This document shows, one piece after another, positions 11,101-26,100 of a stretch of DNA of 64,000 nucleotides. Within the stretch, counting starts at the first letter, position 1. Each line of letters opens with the position of its first letter. A program made the translations under genes and the position numbers. The stretch comes from Balanoglossus misakiensis (taxonomy: Eukaryota > Hemichordata), in contig CM082588.2 of the NCBI GenBank assembly GCA_040954595.2, positions 7,006,001 through 7,070,000 of the forward strand, in the 5' to 3' direction. The notes beneath the pieces are model-generated. The model saw nothing but the letters and a program-made list of their open reading frames with translations, was not told the origin of the DNA and made no database searches.

Positions 11101-14100
11101 ATAACCCATGGTTTTTTCAAAAAAATGAAGAAATTTCGATATTTCGCAAAGTCGAAAAATTGTCATTTTTGGATGATTTTCATGAGCTATAACCTATGGT
11201 TTTTTCAAAAAAATGAATAAATTTCGATATTTCGCAATGTCGAAAAATTGTCATTTTTGGATGATTTTCATGAGCTATAACCCATGGTTTTTTCAAAAAA
11301 ATGAAGAAATTTCGATATTTCGCGCAAAGTCGAAAAATTGTCATTTTTGGATGATTTTCATGAGCTATAACCCATGGTTTTTTCAAAAAAATGAGGAAAT
11401 TTCGATATTTGGCAAAGTCGAAAAATTGTCATTTTTGGATTATTTTCATGAGCTATAACCCATGGTTTTTTCAAAAAAATGAGGAAATTTCGATATTTCG
11501 CAATGTCGAAAAATTGTCATTTTTGGATGATTTTCATGAGCTATAACCCATGGTTTTTTCAAAAAAATGAAGAAATTTCGATATGTCGCAAAGTCGAAAA
11601 ATTGTCATTTTTGGATGATTTTCATGAGCTATAACCCATGAATTTTTCAAAAAAATGAAGAAATTTCGATATTTCGCAAAGTCGAAAAATTACTTTTTTT
11701 GGATGATTTTCATGAGCTATAACCCATGGTTTTTTAAAAAAAACGAAGAAATTTCGATATTTCGCAAAGTCGAAAAATTGTCATTTTGGATGATTTTCAT
11801 GAACTATAACCCATGGTTTTTTCAAAAAAATGAAGAAATTTCCATATTTCGCAAAGTCGAAAAATTGTCATTTTTGGATGATTTTCATGAGCTATAACCC
11901 ATGTTTTTTTCAAAAAAATGAGGAAATTTCGATATTTCGCAAAGTCGAAAAATTGTCATTTTTGGATGATTTTCATGAGCTATAACCCATGGTTTTTTCA
12001 AAAAAATGAAGAAATTTCGATATTTCGCAAAGTCGAAAAATTGTCATTTTTGGATGATTTTCATGAGCTATAACCCATGGTTTTTTCAAAAAAATGAGGA
12101 AATTTCGATATTTCGCAAAGTGGAAAAATTGTCATTTTTGGATGATTTTCATGAGCTATAGCCCATGGTTTTTTCAAAAAAATGAGGAAATTTCGATATT
12201 TCGCAAAGTCGAAAAATTGTAATTTTTGGATGATTTTCATGAGCTATAACCCATGGTTTTTTCAAAAAAATGAAGAAATTTCGATATTTCGCAAAGTCGA
12301 AAAATTGTCATTTTTGGATGATTTTCATGAGCTATAACCCATGGTTTTTTCAAAAAAATGAATAAATTTCGATATTTCGCAAAGTCGAAAAATTGTCATT
12401 TTTGGATGATTTTCATGAGCTATAACCCATGGTTTTTTAAAAAAAATGAAGAAATTTCGATATTTCGCAAAGTCGAAAAATTGTCATTTTTGGATGATTT
12501 TCATGAGCTATAACCCATGGTTTTTTAAAAAAATGAGGAAATTTCGATATTTCGCAAAGTCGAAAAATTGTCATTTTTGGATGATTTTCATGAGCTATAA
12601 CGCATGGTTTTTTCAAAAAAATGAAGAAATTTCGATATTTCGCAAAGTCGAAAAATTGTCATTTTTGGATGATTTTCATGAGCTATAACCCATGGTTTTT
12701 TCAAAAAAATGAAGAAATTTCCATATTTCGCAAAGTCGAAAAATTGTCATTTTTGGATGATTTTCATGAGCTATAACCCATGGTTTTTTCAAAAAAATGA
12801 AGAAATTTCGATATTTCGCAAAGTCGAAAAATTGTCATTTTTGGATGATTTTCATGAGCTATAACCCATGGTTTTTTCAAAAAATGAGGAAATTTCGATA
12901 TTTCGCAAAGTCGAAATATTGTCATTTTTGGATGATTTTCATGAGCTATAACCCATGGTTTTTTCAAAAAAATGAAGAAATTTCGATATTTCGCAAAGTC
13001 GAAAAATTGTCATTTTTGGATGATTTTCATGAGCTATAACCCATGGTTTTTTAAAAAAATGAGGAAATTTCGATATTTCGCAAAGTCGAAAAATTGTCAT
13101 TTTTGGATGATTTTCATGAGCTATAACCCATGGTTTTTTCAAAAAAATGAAGAAATTTCGATATTTCGCAAAGTCGAAAAATTGTCATTTTTGGATGATT
13201 TTCATGAGCTATAACCCATGGTTTTTTCAAAAAAATGAAGAAATTTCCATATTTCGCAAAGTCGAAAAATTGTCATTTTTGGATGATTTTCATGAGCTAT
13301 AACCCATGGTTTTTTAAAAAAAATGAAGAAATTTCGATATTTCGCAAAGTCGAAAAATTGTCATTTTTGGATGATTTTCATGAGCTATAACCCATGGTTT
13401 TTTAAAAAAATGAGGAAATTTCGATATTTCGCAAAGTCGAAATATTGTCATTTTTGGATGATTTTCATGAGCTATAACCCATGGTTTTTTAAAAAAAATG
13501 AAGAAATTTCCATATTTCGCAAAGTCGAAAAATTGTCATTTTTGGATGATTTTCATGAGCTATAACCCATGGTTTTTTCAAAAAAATGAAGAAATTTCGA
13601 TATTTCGCAAAGTCGAAAAATTGTCATTTTTGGATGATTTTCATGAGCTATAACCCATGGTTTTTTCAAAAAAATGAGGAAATTTCGATATTTGGCAAAG
13701 TCGAAAAATTGTCATTTTTGGATGATTTTCATGAGCTATAACCCATGGTTTTTTCAAAAAAATGAAGAAATTTCCATATTTCGCAAAGTCGAAAAATTGT
13801 CATTTTTGGATGATTTTCATGAGCTATAACCCATGTTTTTTTCAAAAAAATGAGGAAATTTCGATATTTCGCAAAGTCGAAAAATTGTCATTTTTGGATG
13901 ATTTTCATGAGCTATAACCCATGTTTTTTTCAAAAAAATGAAGAAATTTCGATATTTCGCAAAGTCAAAAAATTGTCATTTTTGGATGATTTTCATGAGC
14001 TATAACCCATGGATTTTTCAAAATAATGAAGAAATTTCGATATTTCGCAAAGTCGAAAAATTACTTTTTTTGGATGATTTTCATGAGCTATAACCCATTG

Positions 14101-17100
14101 TTTTTTCAAAAAAATGAAGAAAATTCCATATTTCGCAAAGTCGAAAAATTGTCATTTTTGGATGATTTTCATGAGCTATAACCCATGGTTTTTTCAAAAA
14201 AATGAAGAAATTTCCATATTTCGCAAAGTCGAAAAATTGTCATTTTTGGATGATTTTCATGAGCTATAACCCATGGTTTTTTTAAAAAAATGAGGAAATT
14301 TCGATATTTCGCAAAGTCGAAAAATTGTCATTTTTGGATGATTTTCATGAGCTATAACCCATGGTTTTTTAAAAAAAATGAGGAAATTTCGATATTTCGC
14401 AATGTCGAAAAATTGTCATTTTTGGATGATTTTCATGAGCTATAACCCATGGTTTTTTCAAAAAAATGAAGAAATTTCCATATTTCGCAAAGTCGAAAAA
14501 TTGTCATTTTTGGATGATTTTCATGAGCTATAACCCATGGTTTTTTCAAAAAAATGAAGAAATTTCGATATTTCGCAAAGTCGAAAAATTGTCATTTTTG
14601 GATGATTTTCATGAGCTATAACCCATGGTTTTTTTAAAAAAATGAGGAAATTTCGATATTTCGCAAAGTCGAAAAATTGTCATTTTTGGATGATTTTCAT
14701 GAGCTATAACCCATGGTTTTTTAAAAAAAATGAGGAAATTTCGATATTTCGCAATGTCGAAAAATTGTCATTTTTGGATGATTTTCATGAGCTATAACCC
14801 ATGGTTTTTTCAAAAAAATGAAGAAATTTCGATATTTCGCAAAGTCGAAAAATTGTCATTTTTGGATGATTTTCATGAGCTATAACCCATGGTTTTTTCA
14901 AAAAAATGAAGAAATTTCGATATTTCGCAAAGTCGAAAAATTGTCATTTTTGGATGATTTTCATGAGCTATAACCCATGGTTTTTTCAAAAAAATGAGGA
15001 AATTTCGATATTTGGCAAAGTCGAAAAATTGTCATTTTTGGATGATTTTCATGAGCTATAACCCATGGTTTTTTCAAAAAAATGAAGAAATTTCCATATT
15101 TCGCAAAGTCGAAAAATTGTCATTTTTGGATGATTTTCATGAGCTATAACCCATGTTTTTTTCAAAAAAATGAGGAAATTTCGATATTTCGCAAAGTCGA
15201 AAAATTGTCATTTTTGGATGATTTTCATGAGCTATAACCCATGTTTTTTTCAAAAAAATGAAGAAATTTCGATATTTCGCAAAGTCGAAAAATTGTCATT
15301 TTTGGATGATTTTCATGAGCTATAACCCATGGATTTTTCAAAAAAATGAAGAAATTTCGATATTTCGCAAAGTCGAAAAATTACTTTTTTTGGATGATTT
15401 TCATGAGCTATAACCCATGGTTTTTTCAAAAAAATGAAGAAATTTCCATATTTCGCAAAGTCGAAAAATTGTCATTTTTGGATGATTTTCATGAGCTATA
15501 ACCCATGGTTTTTTCAAAAAAATGAAGAAATTTCCATATTTCGCAAAGTCGAAAAATTGTCATTTTTGGATGATTTTCATGAGCTATAACCCATGGTTTT
15601 TTTTAAAAAATGAGGAAATTTCGATATTTCGCAAAGTCGAAAAATTGTCATTTTTGGATGATTTTCATGAGCTATAACCCATGGTTTTTTAAAAAAAATG
15701 AGGAAATTTCGATATTTCGCAATGTCGAAAAATTGTCATTTTTGGATGATTTTCATGAGCTATAACCCATGTTTTTTTCAAAAAAATGAGGAAATTTCGA
15801 TATTTCGCAAAGTCGAAAAATTGTCATTTTTGGATGATTTTCATGAGCTATAACCCATGGTTTTTTCAAAAAAATGAAGAAATTTCGATATTTCGCAAAG
15901 TCGAAAAATTGTCATTTTTGGATGATTTTCATGAGCTATAACCCATGGTTTTTTCAAAAAAATGAGGAAATTTCGATATTTGGCAAAGTCGAAAAATTGT
16001 CATTTTTGGATGATTTTCATGAGCTATAACCCATGGTTTTTTCAAAAAAATGAAGAAATTTCCATATTTCGCAAAGTCGAAAAATTGTCATTTTTGGATG
16101 ATTTTCATGAGCTATAACCCATGTTTTTTTCAAAAAAATGAAGAAATTTCGATATTTCGCAAAGTCAAAAAATTGTCATTTTTGGATGATTTTCATGAGC
16201 TATAACCCATGGATTTTTCAAAATAATGAAGAAATTTCGATATTTCGCAAAGTCGAAAAATTACTTTTTTTGGATGATTTTCATGAGCTATAACCCATGG
16301 TTTTTTAAAAAAAATGAGGAAATTTCGATATTTCGCAATGTCGAAAAATTGTCATTTTTGGATGATTTTCATGAGCTATAACCCATGGTTTTTTCAAAAA
16401 AATGAAGAAATTTCCATATTTCGCAAAGTCGAAAAATTGTCATTTTTGGATGATTTTCATGAGCTATAACCCATGGTTTTTTCAAAAAAATGAAGAAATT
16501 TCGATATTTCGCAAAGTCGAAAAATTGTCATTTTTGGATGATTTTCATGAGCTATAACCCATGGTTTTTTTTAAAAAATGAGGAAATTTCGATATTTCGC
16601 AAAGTCGAAAAATTGTCATTTTTGGATGATTTTCATGAGCTATAACCCATGGTTTTTTAAAAAAAATGAGGAAATTTCGATATTTCGCAATGTCGAAAAA
16701 TTGTCATTTTTGGATGATTTTCATGAGCTATAACCCATGGTTTTTTCAAAAAAATGAAGAAATTTCGATATTTCGCAAAGTCGAAAAATTGTCATTTTTG
16801 GATGATTTTCATGAGCTATAACCCATGGTTTTTTCAAAAAAATGAAGAAATTTCGATATTTCGCAAAGTCGAAAAATTGTCATTTTTGGATGATTTTCAT
16901 GAGCTATAACCCATGGTTTTTTCAAAAAAATGAGGAAATTCCCATATTTGGCAAAGTCGAAAAATTGTCATTTTTGGATGATTTTCATGAGCTATAACCC
17001 ATGGTTTTTTCAAAAAAATGAAGAAATTTCCATATTTCGCAAAGTCGAAAAATTGTCATTTTTGGATGATTTTCATGAGCTATAACCCATGTTTTTTTCA

Positions 17101-20100
17101 AAAAAATGAGGAAATTTCGATATTTCGCAAAGTCGAAAAATTGTCATTTTTGGATGATTTTCATGAGCTATAACCCATGTTTTTTTCAAAAAAATGAAGA
17201 AATTTCGATATTTCGCAAAGTCGAAAAATTGTCATTTTTGGATGATTTTCATGAGCTATAACCCATGGATTTTTCAAAAAAATGAAGAAATTTCGATATT
17301 TCGCAAAGTCGAAAAATTACTTTTTTTGGATGATTTTCATGAGCTATAACCCATGGTTTTTTCAAAAAAATGAAGAAATTTCCATATTTCGCAAAGTCGA
17401 AAAATTGTCATTTTTGGATGATTTTCATGAGCTATAACCCATGGTTTTTTCAAAAAAATGAAGAAATTTCCATATTTCGCAAAGTCGAAAAATTGTCATT
17501 TTTGGATGATTTTCATGAGCTATAACCCATGGTTTTTTTTAAAAAATGAGGAAATTTCGATATTTCGCAAAGTCGAAAAATTGTCATTTTTGGATGATTT
17601 TCATGAGCTATAACCCATGGTTTTTTAAAAAAAATGAGGAAATTTCGATATTTCGCAATGTCGAAAAATTGTCATTTTTGGATGATTTTCATGAGCTATA
17701 ACCCATGTTTTTTTCAAAAAAATGAGGAAATTTCGATATTTCGCAAAGTCGAAAAATTGTCATTTTGGATGATTTTCATGAGCTATAACCCATGGTTTTT
17801 TCAAAAAAATGAAGAAATTTCGATATTTCGCAAAGTCGAAAAATTGTCATTTTTGGATGATTTTCATGAGCTATAACCCATGGTTTTTTCAAAAAAATGA
17901 GGAAATTTCGATATTTGGCAAAGTCGAAAAATTGTCATTTTTGGATGATTTTCATGAGCTATAACCCATGGTTTTTTCAAAAAAATGAAGAAATTTCCAT
18001 ATTTCGCAAAGTCGAAAAATTGTCATTTTTGGATGATTTTCATGAGCTATAACCCATGTTTTTTTCAAAAAAATGAGGAAATTTCGATATTTCGCAAAGT
18101 CGAAAAATTGTCATTTTTGGATGATTTTCATGAGCTATAACCCATGGTTTTTTCAAAAAAATGAAGAAATTTCGATATTTCGCAAAGTCGAAAAAGTGTC
18201 ATTTTTGGATGATTTTCAAGAGCTATAACCCATGGTTTTTTTTAAAAAATGAGGAAATTTCGATATTTCGCAAAGTCGAAAAATTGTCATTTTTGGATGA
18301 TTTTCATGAGCTATAACCCATGGTTTTTTCAAAAAAATGAAGAAATTTCGATATTTCGCAAAGTCGAAAAATTGTCATTTTTGGATGATTTTCATAAGCT
18401 ATAACCCATGGTTTTTTCAAAAAATGAAGAAATTTCGATATTTCGCAATGTCGAAAAATTGTCATTTTTGGATGATTTTCATGAGCTATAACCCATGTTT
18501 TTTTCAAAAAAATGAAGAAATTTCGATATTTCGCAAAGTCGAAAAATTGTCATTTTTGGATGATTTTCATGAGCTATAACCCATGGTTTTTTCAAAAAAA
18601 TGAAGAAATTTCCATATTTCGCAAAGTCGAAAAATTGTCATTTTTGGATGATTTTCATGAGCTATAACCCATGGTTTTTTCCAAAAAATGAGGAAATTTC
18701 GATATTTCGCAAAGTCGAAAAATGGTCATTTTTGGATGATTTTCATGAGCTATAACCCATGGTTTTTTAAAAAAATGAGGAAATTTCGATATTTCGCAAA
18801 GTCGAAATATTGTCATTTTTGGATGATTTTCATGAGCTATAACCCATGGTTTTTTCAAAAAAATGAAGAAATTTCGATATTTCGCAAAGTCGAAAAATTG
18901 TCATTTTTGGATGATTTTCATGAGCTATAACCCATGGTTTTTTCAAAAAAATGAAGAAATTTCGATATTTCGCAAAGTCGAAAAATTGTCATTTTTGGAT
19001 GATTTTCATGAGCTATAACCCATGGTTTTTTTAAAAAATGAGGAAATTTCGATATTTCGCAAAGTCGAAAAATTGTCATTTTTGGATGATTTTCATGAGC
19101 TATAACCCATGGTTTTTTCAAAAAAATGAAGAAATTTCCATATTTCGCAAAGTCGAAAAATTGTCATTTTTGGATGATTTTCATGAGCTATAACCGATGG
19201 TTTTTTCAAAAAAATGAAGAAATTTCCATATTTCGCAAAGTCGAAAAATTGTCATTTTTGGATGATTTTCATGAGCTATAACCCATGGTTTTTTTAAAAA
19301 AATGAAGAAATTTCCATATTTCGCAAAGTCGAAAAATTGTCATTTTTGGATGATTTTCATGAGCTATAACCCATGGTTTTTTAAAAAAAATGAGGAAATT
19401 TCGATATTTCGCAAAGTCGAAATATTGTCATTTTTGGATGATTTTCATGAGCTATAACCCATGGTTTTTTAAAAAAAATGAAGAAATTTCGATATTTCGC
19501 AAAGTCGAAAAATTGTCATTTTTGGATGATTTTCATGAGCTATAACCCATGGTTTTTTCAAAAAAATGAAGAAATTTCGATATTTCGCAAAGTCGAAAAA
19601 TTGTCATTTTTGGATGATTTTCATGAGCTATAACCCATGGTTTTTTCAAAAAAATGAAGAAATTTCGATATTTCCCAAAGTCGAAAAATTGTCATTTTTG
19701 GATGATTTTCAAGAGCTATAACCCATGGTTTTTTTTAAAAAATGAGGAAATTTCGATATTTCGCAAAGTCGAAAAATTGTCATTTTTGGATGATTTTCAT
19801 GAGCTATAACCCATGGTTTTTTCAAAAAAATGAAGAAATTTCGATATTTCGCAAAGTCGAAAAATTGTCATTTTTGGATGATTTTCATAAGCTATAACCC
19901 ATGGTTTTTTCAAAAAATGAAGAAATTTCGATATTTCGCAATGTCGAAAAATTGTCATTTTTGGATGATTTTCATGAGCTATAACCCATGTTTTTTTCAA
20001 AAAAATGAAGAAATTTCGATATTTCGCAAAGTCGAAAAATTGTCATTTTTGGATGATTTTCATGAGCTATAACCCATGGTTTTTTCAAAAAAATGAAGAA

Positions 20101-23100
20101 ATTTCCATATTTCGCAAAGTCGAAAAATTGTCATTTTTGGATGATTTTCATGAGCTATAACCCATGGTTTTTTCCAAAAAATGAGGAAATTTCGATATTT
20201 CGCAAAGTCGAAAAATGGTCATTTTTGGATGATTTTCATGAGCTATAACCCATGGTTTTTTAAAAAAATGAGGAAATTTCGATATTTCGCAAAGTCGAAA
20301 TATTGTCATTTTTGGATGATTTTCATGAGCTATAACCCATGGTTTTTTCAAAAAAATGAAGAAATTTCGATATTTCGCAAAGTCGAAAAATTGTCATTTT
20401 TGGATGATTTTCATGAGCTATAACCCATGGTTTTTTCAAAAAAATGAAGAAATTTCGATATTTCGCAAAGTCGAAAAATTGTCATTTTTGGATGATTTTC
20501 ATAAGCTATAACCCATGGTTTTTTTAAAAAATGAGGAAATTTCGATATTTCGCAAAGTCGAAAAATTGTCATTTTTGGATGATTTTCATGAGCTATAACC
20601 CATGGTTTTTTCAAAAAAATGAAGAAATTTCCATATTTCGCAAAGTCGAAAAATTGTCATTTTTGGATGATTTTCATGAGCTATAACCGATAGTTTTTTC
20701 AAAAAAATGAAGAAATTTCCATATTTCGCAAAGTCGAAAAATTGTCATTTTTGGATGATTTTCATGAGCTATAACCCATGGTTTTTTTAAAAAAATGAAG
20801 AAATTTCCATATTTCGCAAAGTCGAAAAATTGTCATTTTTGGATGATTTTCATGAGCTATAACCCATGGTTTTTTAAAAAAAATGAGGAAATTTCGATAT
20901 TTCGCAAAGTCGAAATATTGTCATTTTTGGATGATTTTCATGAGCTATAACCCATGGTTTTTTAAAAAAAAATGAAGAAATTTCGATATTTCGCAAAGTC
21001 GAAAAATTGTCATTTTTGGATGATTTTCATGAGCTATAACCCATGGTTTTTTCAAAAAAATGAAGAAATTTCGATATTTCGCAAAGTCGAAAAATTGTCA
21101 TTTTTGGATGATTTTCATGAGCTATAACCCATGGTTTTTTCAAAAAAATGAAGAAATTTCGATATTTCCCAAAGTCGAAAAATTGTCATTTTTGGATGAT
21201 TTTCATGAGCTATAACCCATGGTTTTTTAAAAAAAATGAGGAAATTTCGATATTTCGCAAAGTCGAAAAATTGTCATTTTTGGATGATTTTCATGAGCTA
21301 TAACCCATGGTTTTTTTAAAAAAATGAGGAAATTTCGATATTTCGCCAAGTCGAAAAATTGTCATTTTTGGATGATTTTCATGAGCTATAACCCATGGTT
21401 TTTTCAAAAAAATGAGGAAATATCGATATTTCGCAATGTCGAAAAATTGTCATTTTTGGATGATTTTCATGAGCTATAACCCATGGTTTTTTCAAAAAAA
21501 TGAAGAAATTTTGATATTTCGCAAAGTCGAAAAATTGTCATTTTTGGATGATTTTCATGAGCTATAACCCATGGTTTTTTCAAAAAAATGAAGAAATTTC
21601 CATATTTCGCAAAGTCGAAAAATTGTCATTTTTGGATGATTTTCATAAGCTATAACCCATGGTTTTTTCAAAAAATGAAGAAATTTCGATATTTCGCAAT
21701 GTCGAAAAATTGTCATTTTTGGATGATTTTCATGAGCTATAACCCATGGTTTTTTCAAAAAAATGAAGAAATTTCCATATTTCGCAAAGTCGAAAAATTG
21801 TCATTTTTGGATGATTTTCATGAGCTATAACCCATGTTTTTTTTAAAAAAATGAGGAAATTTCGATATTTCGCAAAGTCGAAAAATTGTCATTTTTGGAT
21901 GATTTTCATGAGCTATAACCCATGGTTTTTTCAAAAAAATGAAGAAATTTCGATATTTCGCAAAGTCGAAAAATTGTCATTTTTGGATGATTTTCATGAG
22001 CTATAACCCATGGTTTTTTCAAAAAAATGAATAAATTTCGATATTTCGCAATGTCGAAAAATTGTCATTTTTGGATGATTTTCATGAGCTATAACCCATG
22101 GTTTTTTCAAAAAAATGAAGAAATTTCGATATTTCGCAAAGTCGAAAAATTACTTTTTTTGGATGATTTTCATGAGCTATAACCCATGGTTTTTTCAAAA
22201 AAATGAAAGAATTTCCATATTTCGCAAAGTCGAAAAATTGTCATTTTTGGATGATTTTCATGAGCTATATAACCCATGGTTTTTTTAAAAAAATGAAGAA
22301 ATTTCGATATTTCGCAAAGTCGAAAAATTGTCATTTTTGGATGATTTTCATGAGCTATAACCCATGGTTTTTTCAAAAAAATGAAGAAATTTCGCTATTT
22401 CGCAAAGTCGAAAAATTGTCATTTTTGGATGATTTTCATGAGCTATAACCCATGGTTTTTTAAAAAAATGAGGAAATTTCGATATTTCGCAAAGTCGAAA
22501 TATTGTCATTTTTGGATGATTTTCATGAGCTATAACCCATGGTTTTTTCAAAAAAATGAAGAAATTTCGATATTTCGCAAAGTCGAAAAATTGTCATTTT
22601 TGGATGATTTTCATGAGCTATAACCCATGGTTTTTTTTAAAAAATGAGGAAATTTCGATATTTCGCAAAGTCGAAAAATTGTCATTTTTGGATGATTTTC
22701 ATGAGCTATAACCCATGGTTTTTTCAAAAAAATGAAGAAATTTCGATATTTCGCAAAGTCGAAAAATTGTCATTTTTGGATGATTTTCATGAGCTATAAC
22801 CCATGGTTTTTTCAAAAAAATGAAGAAATTTCCATATTTCGCAAAGTCGAAAAATTGTCATTTTTGGATGATTTTCATGAGCTATAACCCATGGTTTTTT
22901 CAAAAAAATGAATAAATTTCGATATTTCGCAAAGTCGAAAAATTGTCATTTTTGGATGATTTTCATGAGCTATAACCCATGTTTTTTTCAAAAAAATGAG
23001 GAAATTTCGATATTTCGCAAAGTCGAAAAATTGTCATTTTTGGATGATTTTCATGAGCTATAACCCATGGTTTTTTCAAAAAAATGAAGAAATTTCGATA

Positions 23101-26100
23101 TTTCGCAAAGTCGAAATATTGTCATTTTTGGATGATTTTCATGAGCTATAACCCATGGTTTTTTCAAAAAAATGAAGAAATTTCGATATTTCGCAAAGTC
23201 GAAAAATTGTCATTTTTGGATGATTTTCATGAGCTATAACCCATGGTTTTTTCAAAAAAATGAAGAAATTTCGATATTTCCCAAAGTCGAAAAATTGTCA
23301 TTTTTGGATGATTTTCATGAGCTATAACCCATGGTTTTTTTAAAAAAAATGAGGAAATTTCGATATTTCGCAAAGTCGAAAAATTGTCATTTTTGGATGA
23401 TTTTCATGAGCTATAACCCATGGTTTTTTTAAAAAAATGAAGAAATTTCCATATTTCGCAAAGTCGAAAAATTGTCTTTTTTGGATGATTTTCATGAGCT
23501 ATAACCCATGGTTTTTTTAAAAAAATGAGGAAATTTCGTTATTTCGCAAAGTCGAAAAATTGTCATTTTTGGATGATTTTCATGAGCTATAACCCATGGT
23601 TTTTTCAAAAAAATGAAGAAATTTCGATATTTCGCAAAGTCGAAAAATTGTCATTTTTGGATGATTTTCATGAGCTATAACCCATGGTTTTTTCAAAAAA
23701 ATGAAGAAATTTCGATATTTCCCAAAGTCGAAAAATTGTCATTTTTGGATGATTTTCATGAGCTATAACCCATGGTTTTTTTTAAAAAATGAGGAAATTT
23801 CGATATTTCGCAAAGTCGAAAAATTGTCATTTTTGGATGATTTTCATGAGCTATAACCCATGGTTTTTTAAAAAAAATGAGGAAATTTCGATATTTCGCA
23901 AAGTCGAAAAATTGTCATTTTTGGATGATTTTCATGAGCTATAACCCATGGTTTTTTCAAAAAAATGAAGAAATTTCGATATTTCGCAAAGTCGAAAAAT
24001 TGTCATTTTTGGATGATTTTCATGAGCTATAACCCATGGTTTTTTCAAAAAAATGAGGAAATTTCTATATTTGGCAAAGTCGAAAAATTGTCATTTTTGG
24101 ATGATTATCATGAGCTATAACCCATGGTTTTTTCAAAAAAATGAAGAAATTTCCATATTTCGCAAAGTCGAAAAATTGTCATTTTTGGATGATTTTCATG
24201 AGCTATAACCCATGTTTTTTTCAAAAAAATGAGGAAATTTCGATATTTCGCAAAGTCGAAAAATTGTCATTTTTGGATGATTTTCATGAGCTATAACCCA
24301 TGGTTTTTTCAAAAAAAATGAAGAAATTTCGATATTTCGCAAAGTCGAAAAATTACTTTTTTTGGATGATTTTCATGAGCTATAACCCATGGTTTTTTCA
24401 AAAAAATGAAGAAATTTCCATATTTCGCAAAGTCGAAAAATTGTCATTTTTGGATGATTTTCATGAGCTATAACCCATGGTTTTTTTCAAAAAAATGAAG
24501 AAATTTCCATATTTAGCAAAGTCGAAAAATTGTCATTTTTGGATGATTTTCATGAGCTATAACCCATGGTTTTTTTCAAAAAAAATGAAGAAATTTCCAT
24601 ATTTCGCAAAGTCGAAAAATTGTCATTTTTGGATGATTTTCATGAGCTATAACCCATGGTTTTTTCAAAAAAATGAAGAAATTTCGATATTTCGCAAAGT
24701 CGAAAAATTGTCATTTTTGGATGATTTTCATGAGCTATAACCCATGGTTTTTTCAAAAAAATGAGGAAATTTCGATATTTCGCAAAGTCGAAAAATGGTC
24801 ATTTTTGGATGATTTTCATGAGCTATAACCCATGGTTTTTTCAAAAAAATGAAGAAATTTCGATATTTCGCAAAGTCGAAAAATTACTTTTTTTGGATGA
24901 TTTTCATGAGCTATAACCCATGTTTTTTCAAAAAAATGAAGAAATTTCGATATTTCGCAAAGTCGAAAAATTACTTTTTTTGGATGATTTTCATAAGCTA
25001 TAACCCATGGTTTTTTCAAAAAATGAAGAAATTTCGATATTTCGCAATGTCGAAAAAATGTCATTTTTGGATGATTTTCATGAGCTATAACCCATGGTTT
25101 TTTCAAAAAAATGAGGAAATTTCGATATTTCGCAATGTCGAAAAATTGTCATTTTTGGATGATTTTCATGAGCTATAACCCATGGTTTTTTCAAAAAAAT
25201 GAAGAAATTTCGATATTTCGCAAAGTCGAAAAATTGTCATTTTTGGATGATTTTCATGAGCTATAACCCATGGATTTTTCAAAAAAATGAAGAAATTTCG
25301 ATATTTCGCAAAGTCGAAAAATTACTTTTTTTGGATGATTTTCATGAGCTATAACCCATGGTTTTTTCAAAAAAATGAAGAAATTTCCATATTTCGCAAA
25401 GTCGAAAAATTGTCATTTTTGGATGATTTTCATGAGCTATAACCCATGGTTCTTTAAAAAAAATGAAGAAATTTCGATATTTCGCAAAGTCAAAAAATTG
25501 TCATTTTTGGATGATTTTCATGAGCTATAACCCATGGTTTTTTAAAAAAATGAGGAAATTTCGATATTTCGCAAAGTCGAAAAATTGTCATTTTTGGATG
25601 ATTTTCATGAGCTATAACCCATGGTTTTTTCAAAAAAATGAAGAAATTTCGATATTTCGCAATGTCGAAAAATTGTCATTTTGGATGATTTTCATGAGCT
25701 ATAACCCATGGTTTTTTCAAAAAAATGAAGAAATTTCGATATTTCGCAAAGTCGAAAAATTGTCATTTTTGGATGATTTTCATGAGCTATAACCCATGGT
25801 TTTTTCAAAAAAATGAAGAAATTTCGATATTTCGCAAAGTCGATAAATTGTCATTTTTGGATGATTTTCATGAGCTATAACCCGTGGTTTTTTAAAAAAA
25901 ATGAAGAAATTTCGATATTTCGCAAAGTCGAAAAATTACTTTTTTTGGATGATTTTCATAAGCTATAACCCATGGTTTTTTCAAAAAATGAAGAAATTTC
26001 GATATTTCGCAATGTCGAAAAATTGTCATTTTTGGATGATTTTCATGAGCTATGGTTTTTTCAAAAAAATGAAGAAATTTCGATATTTCGCAAAGTCGAA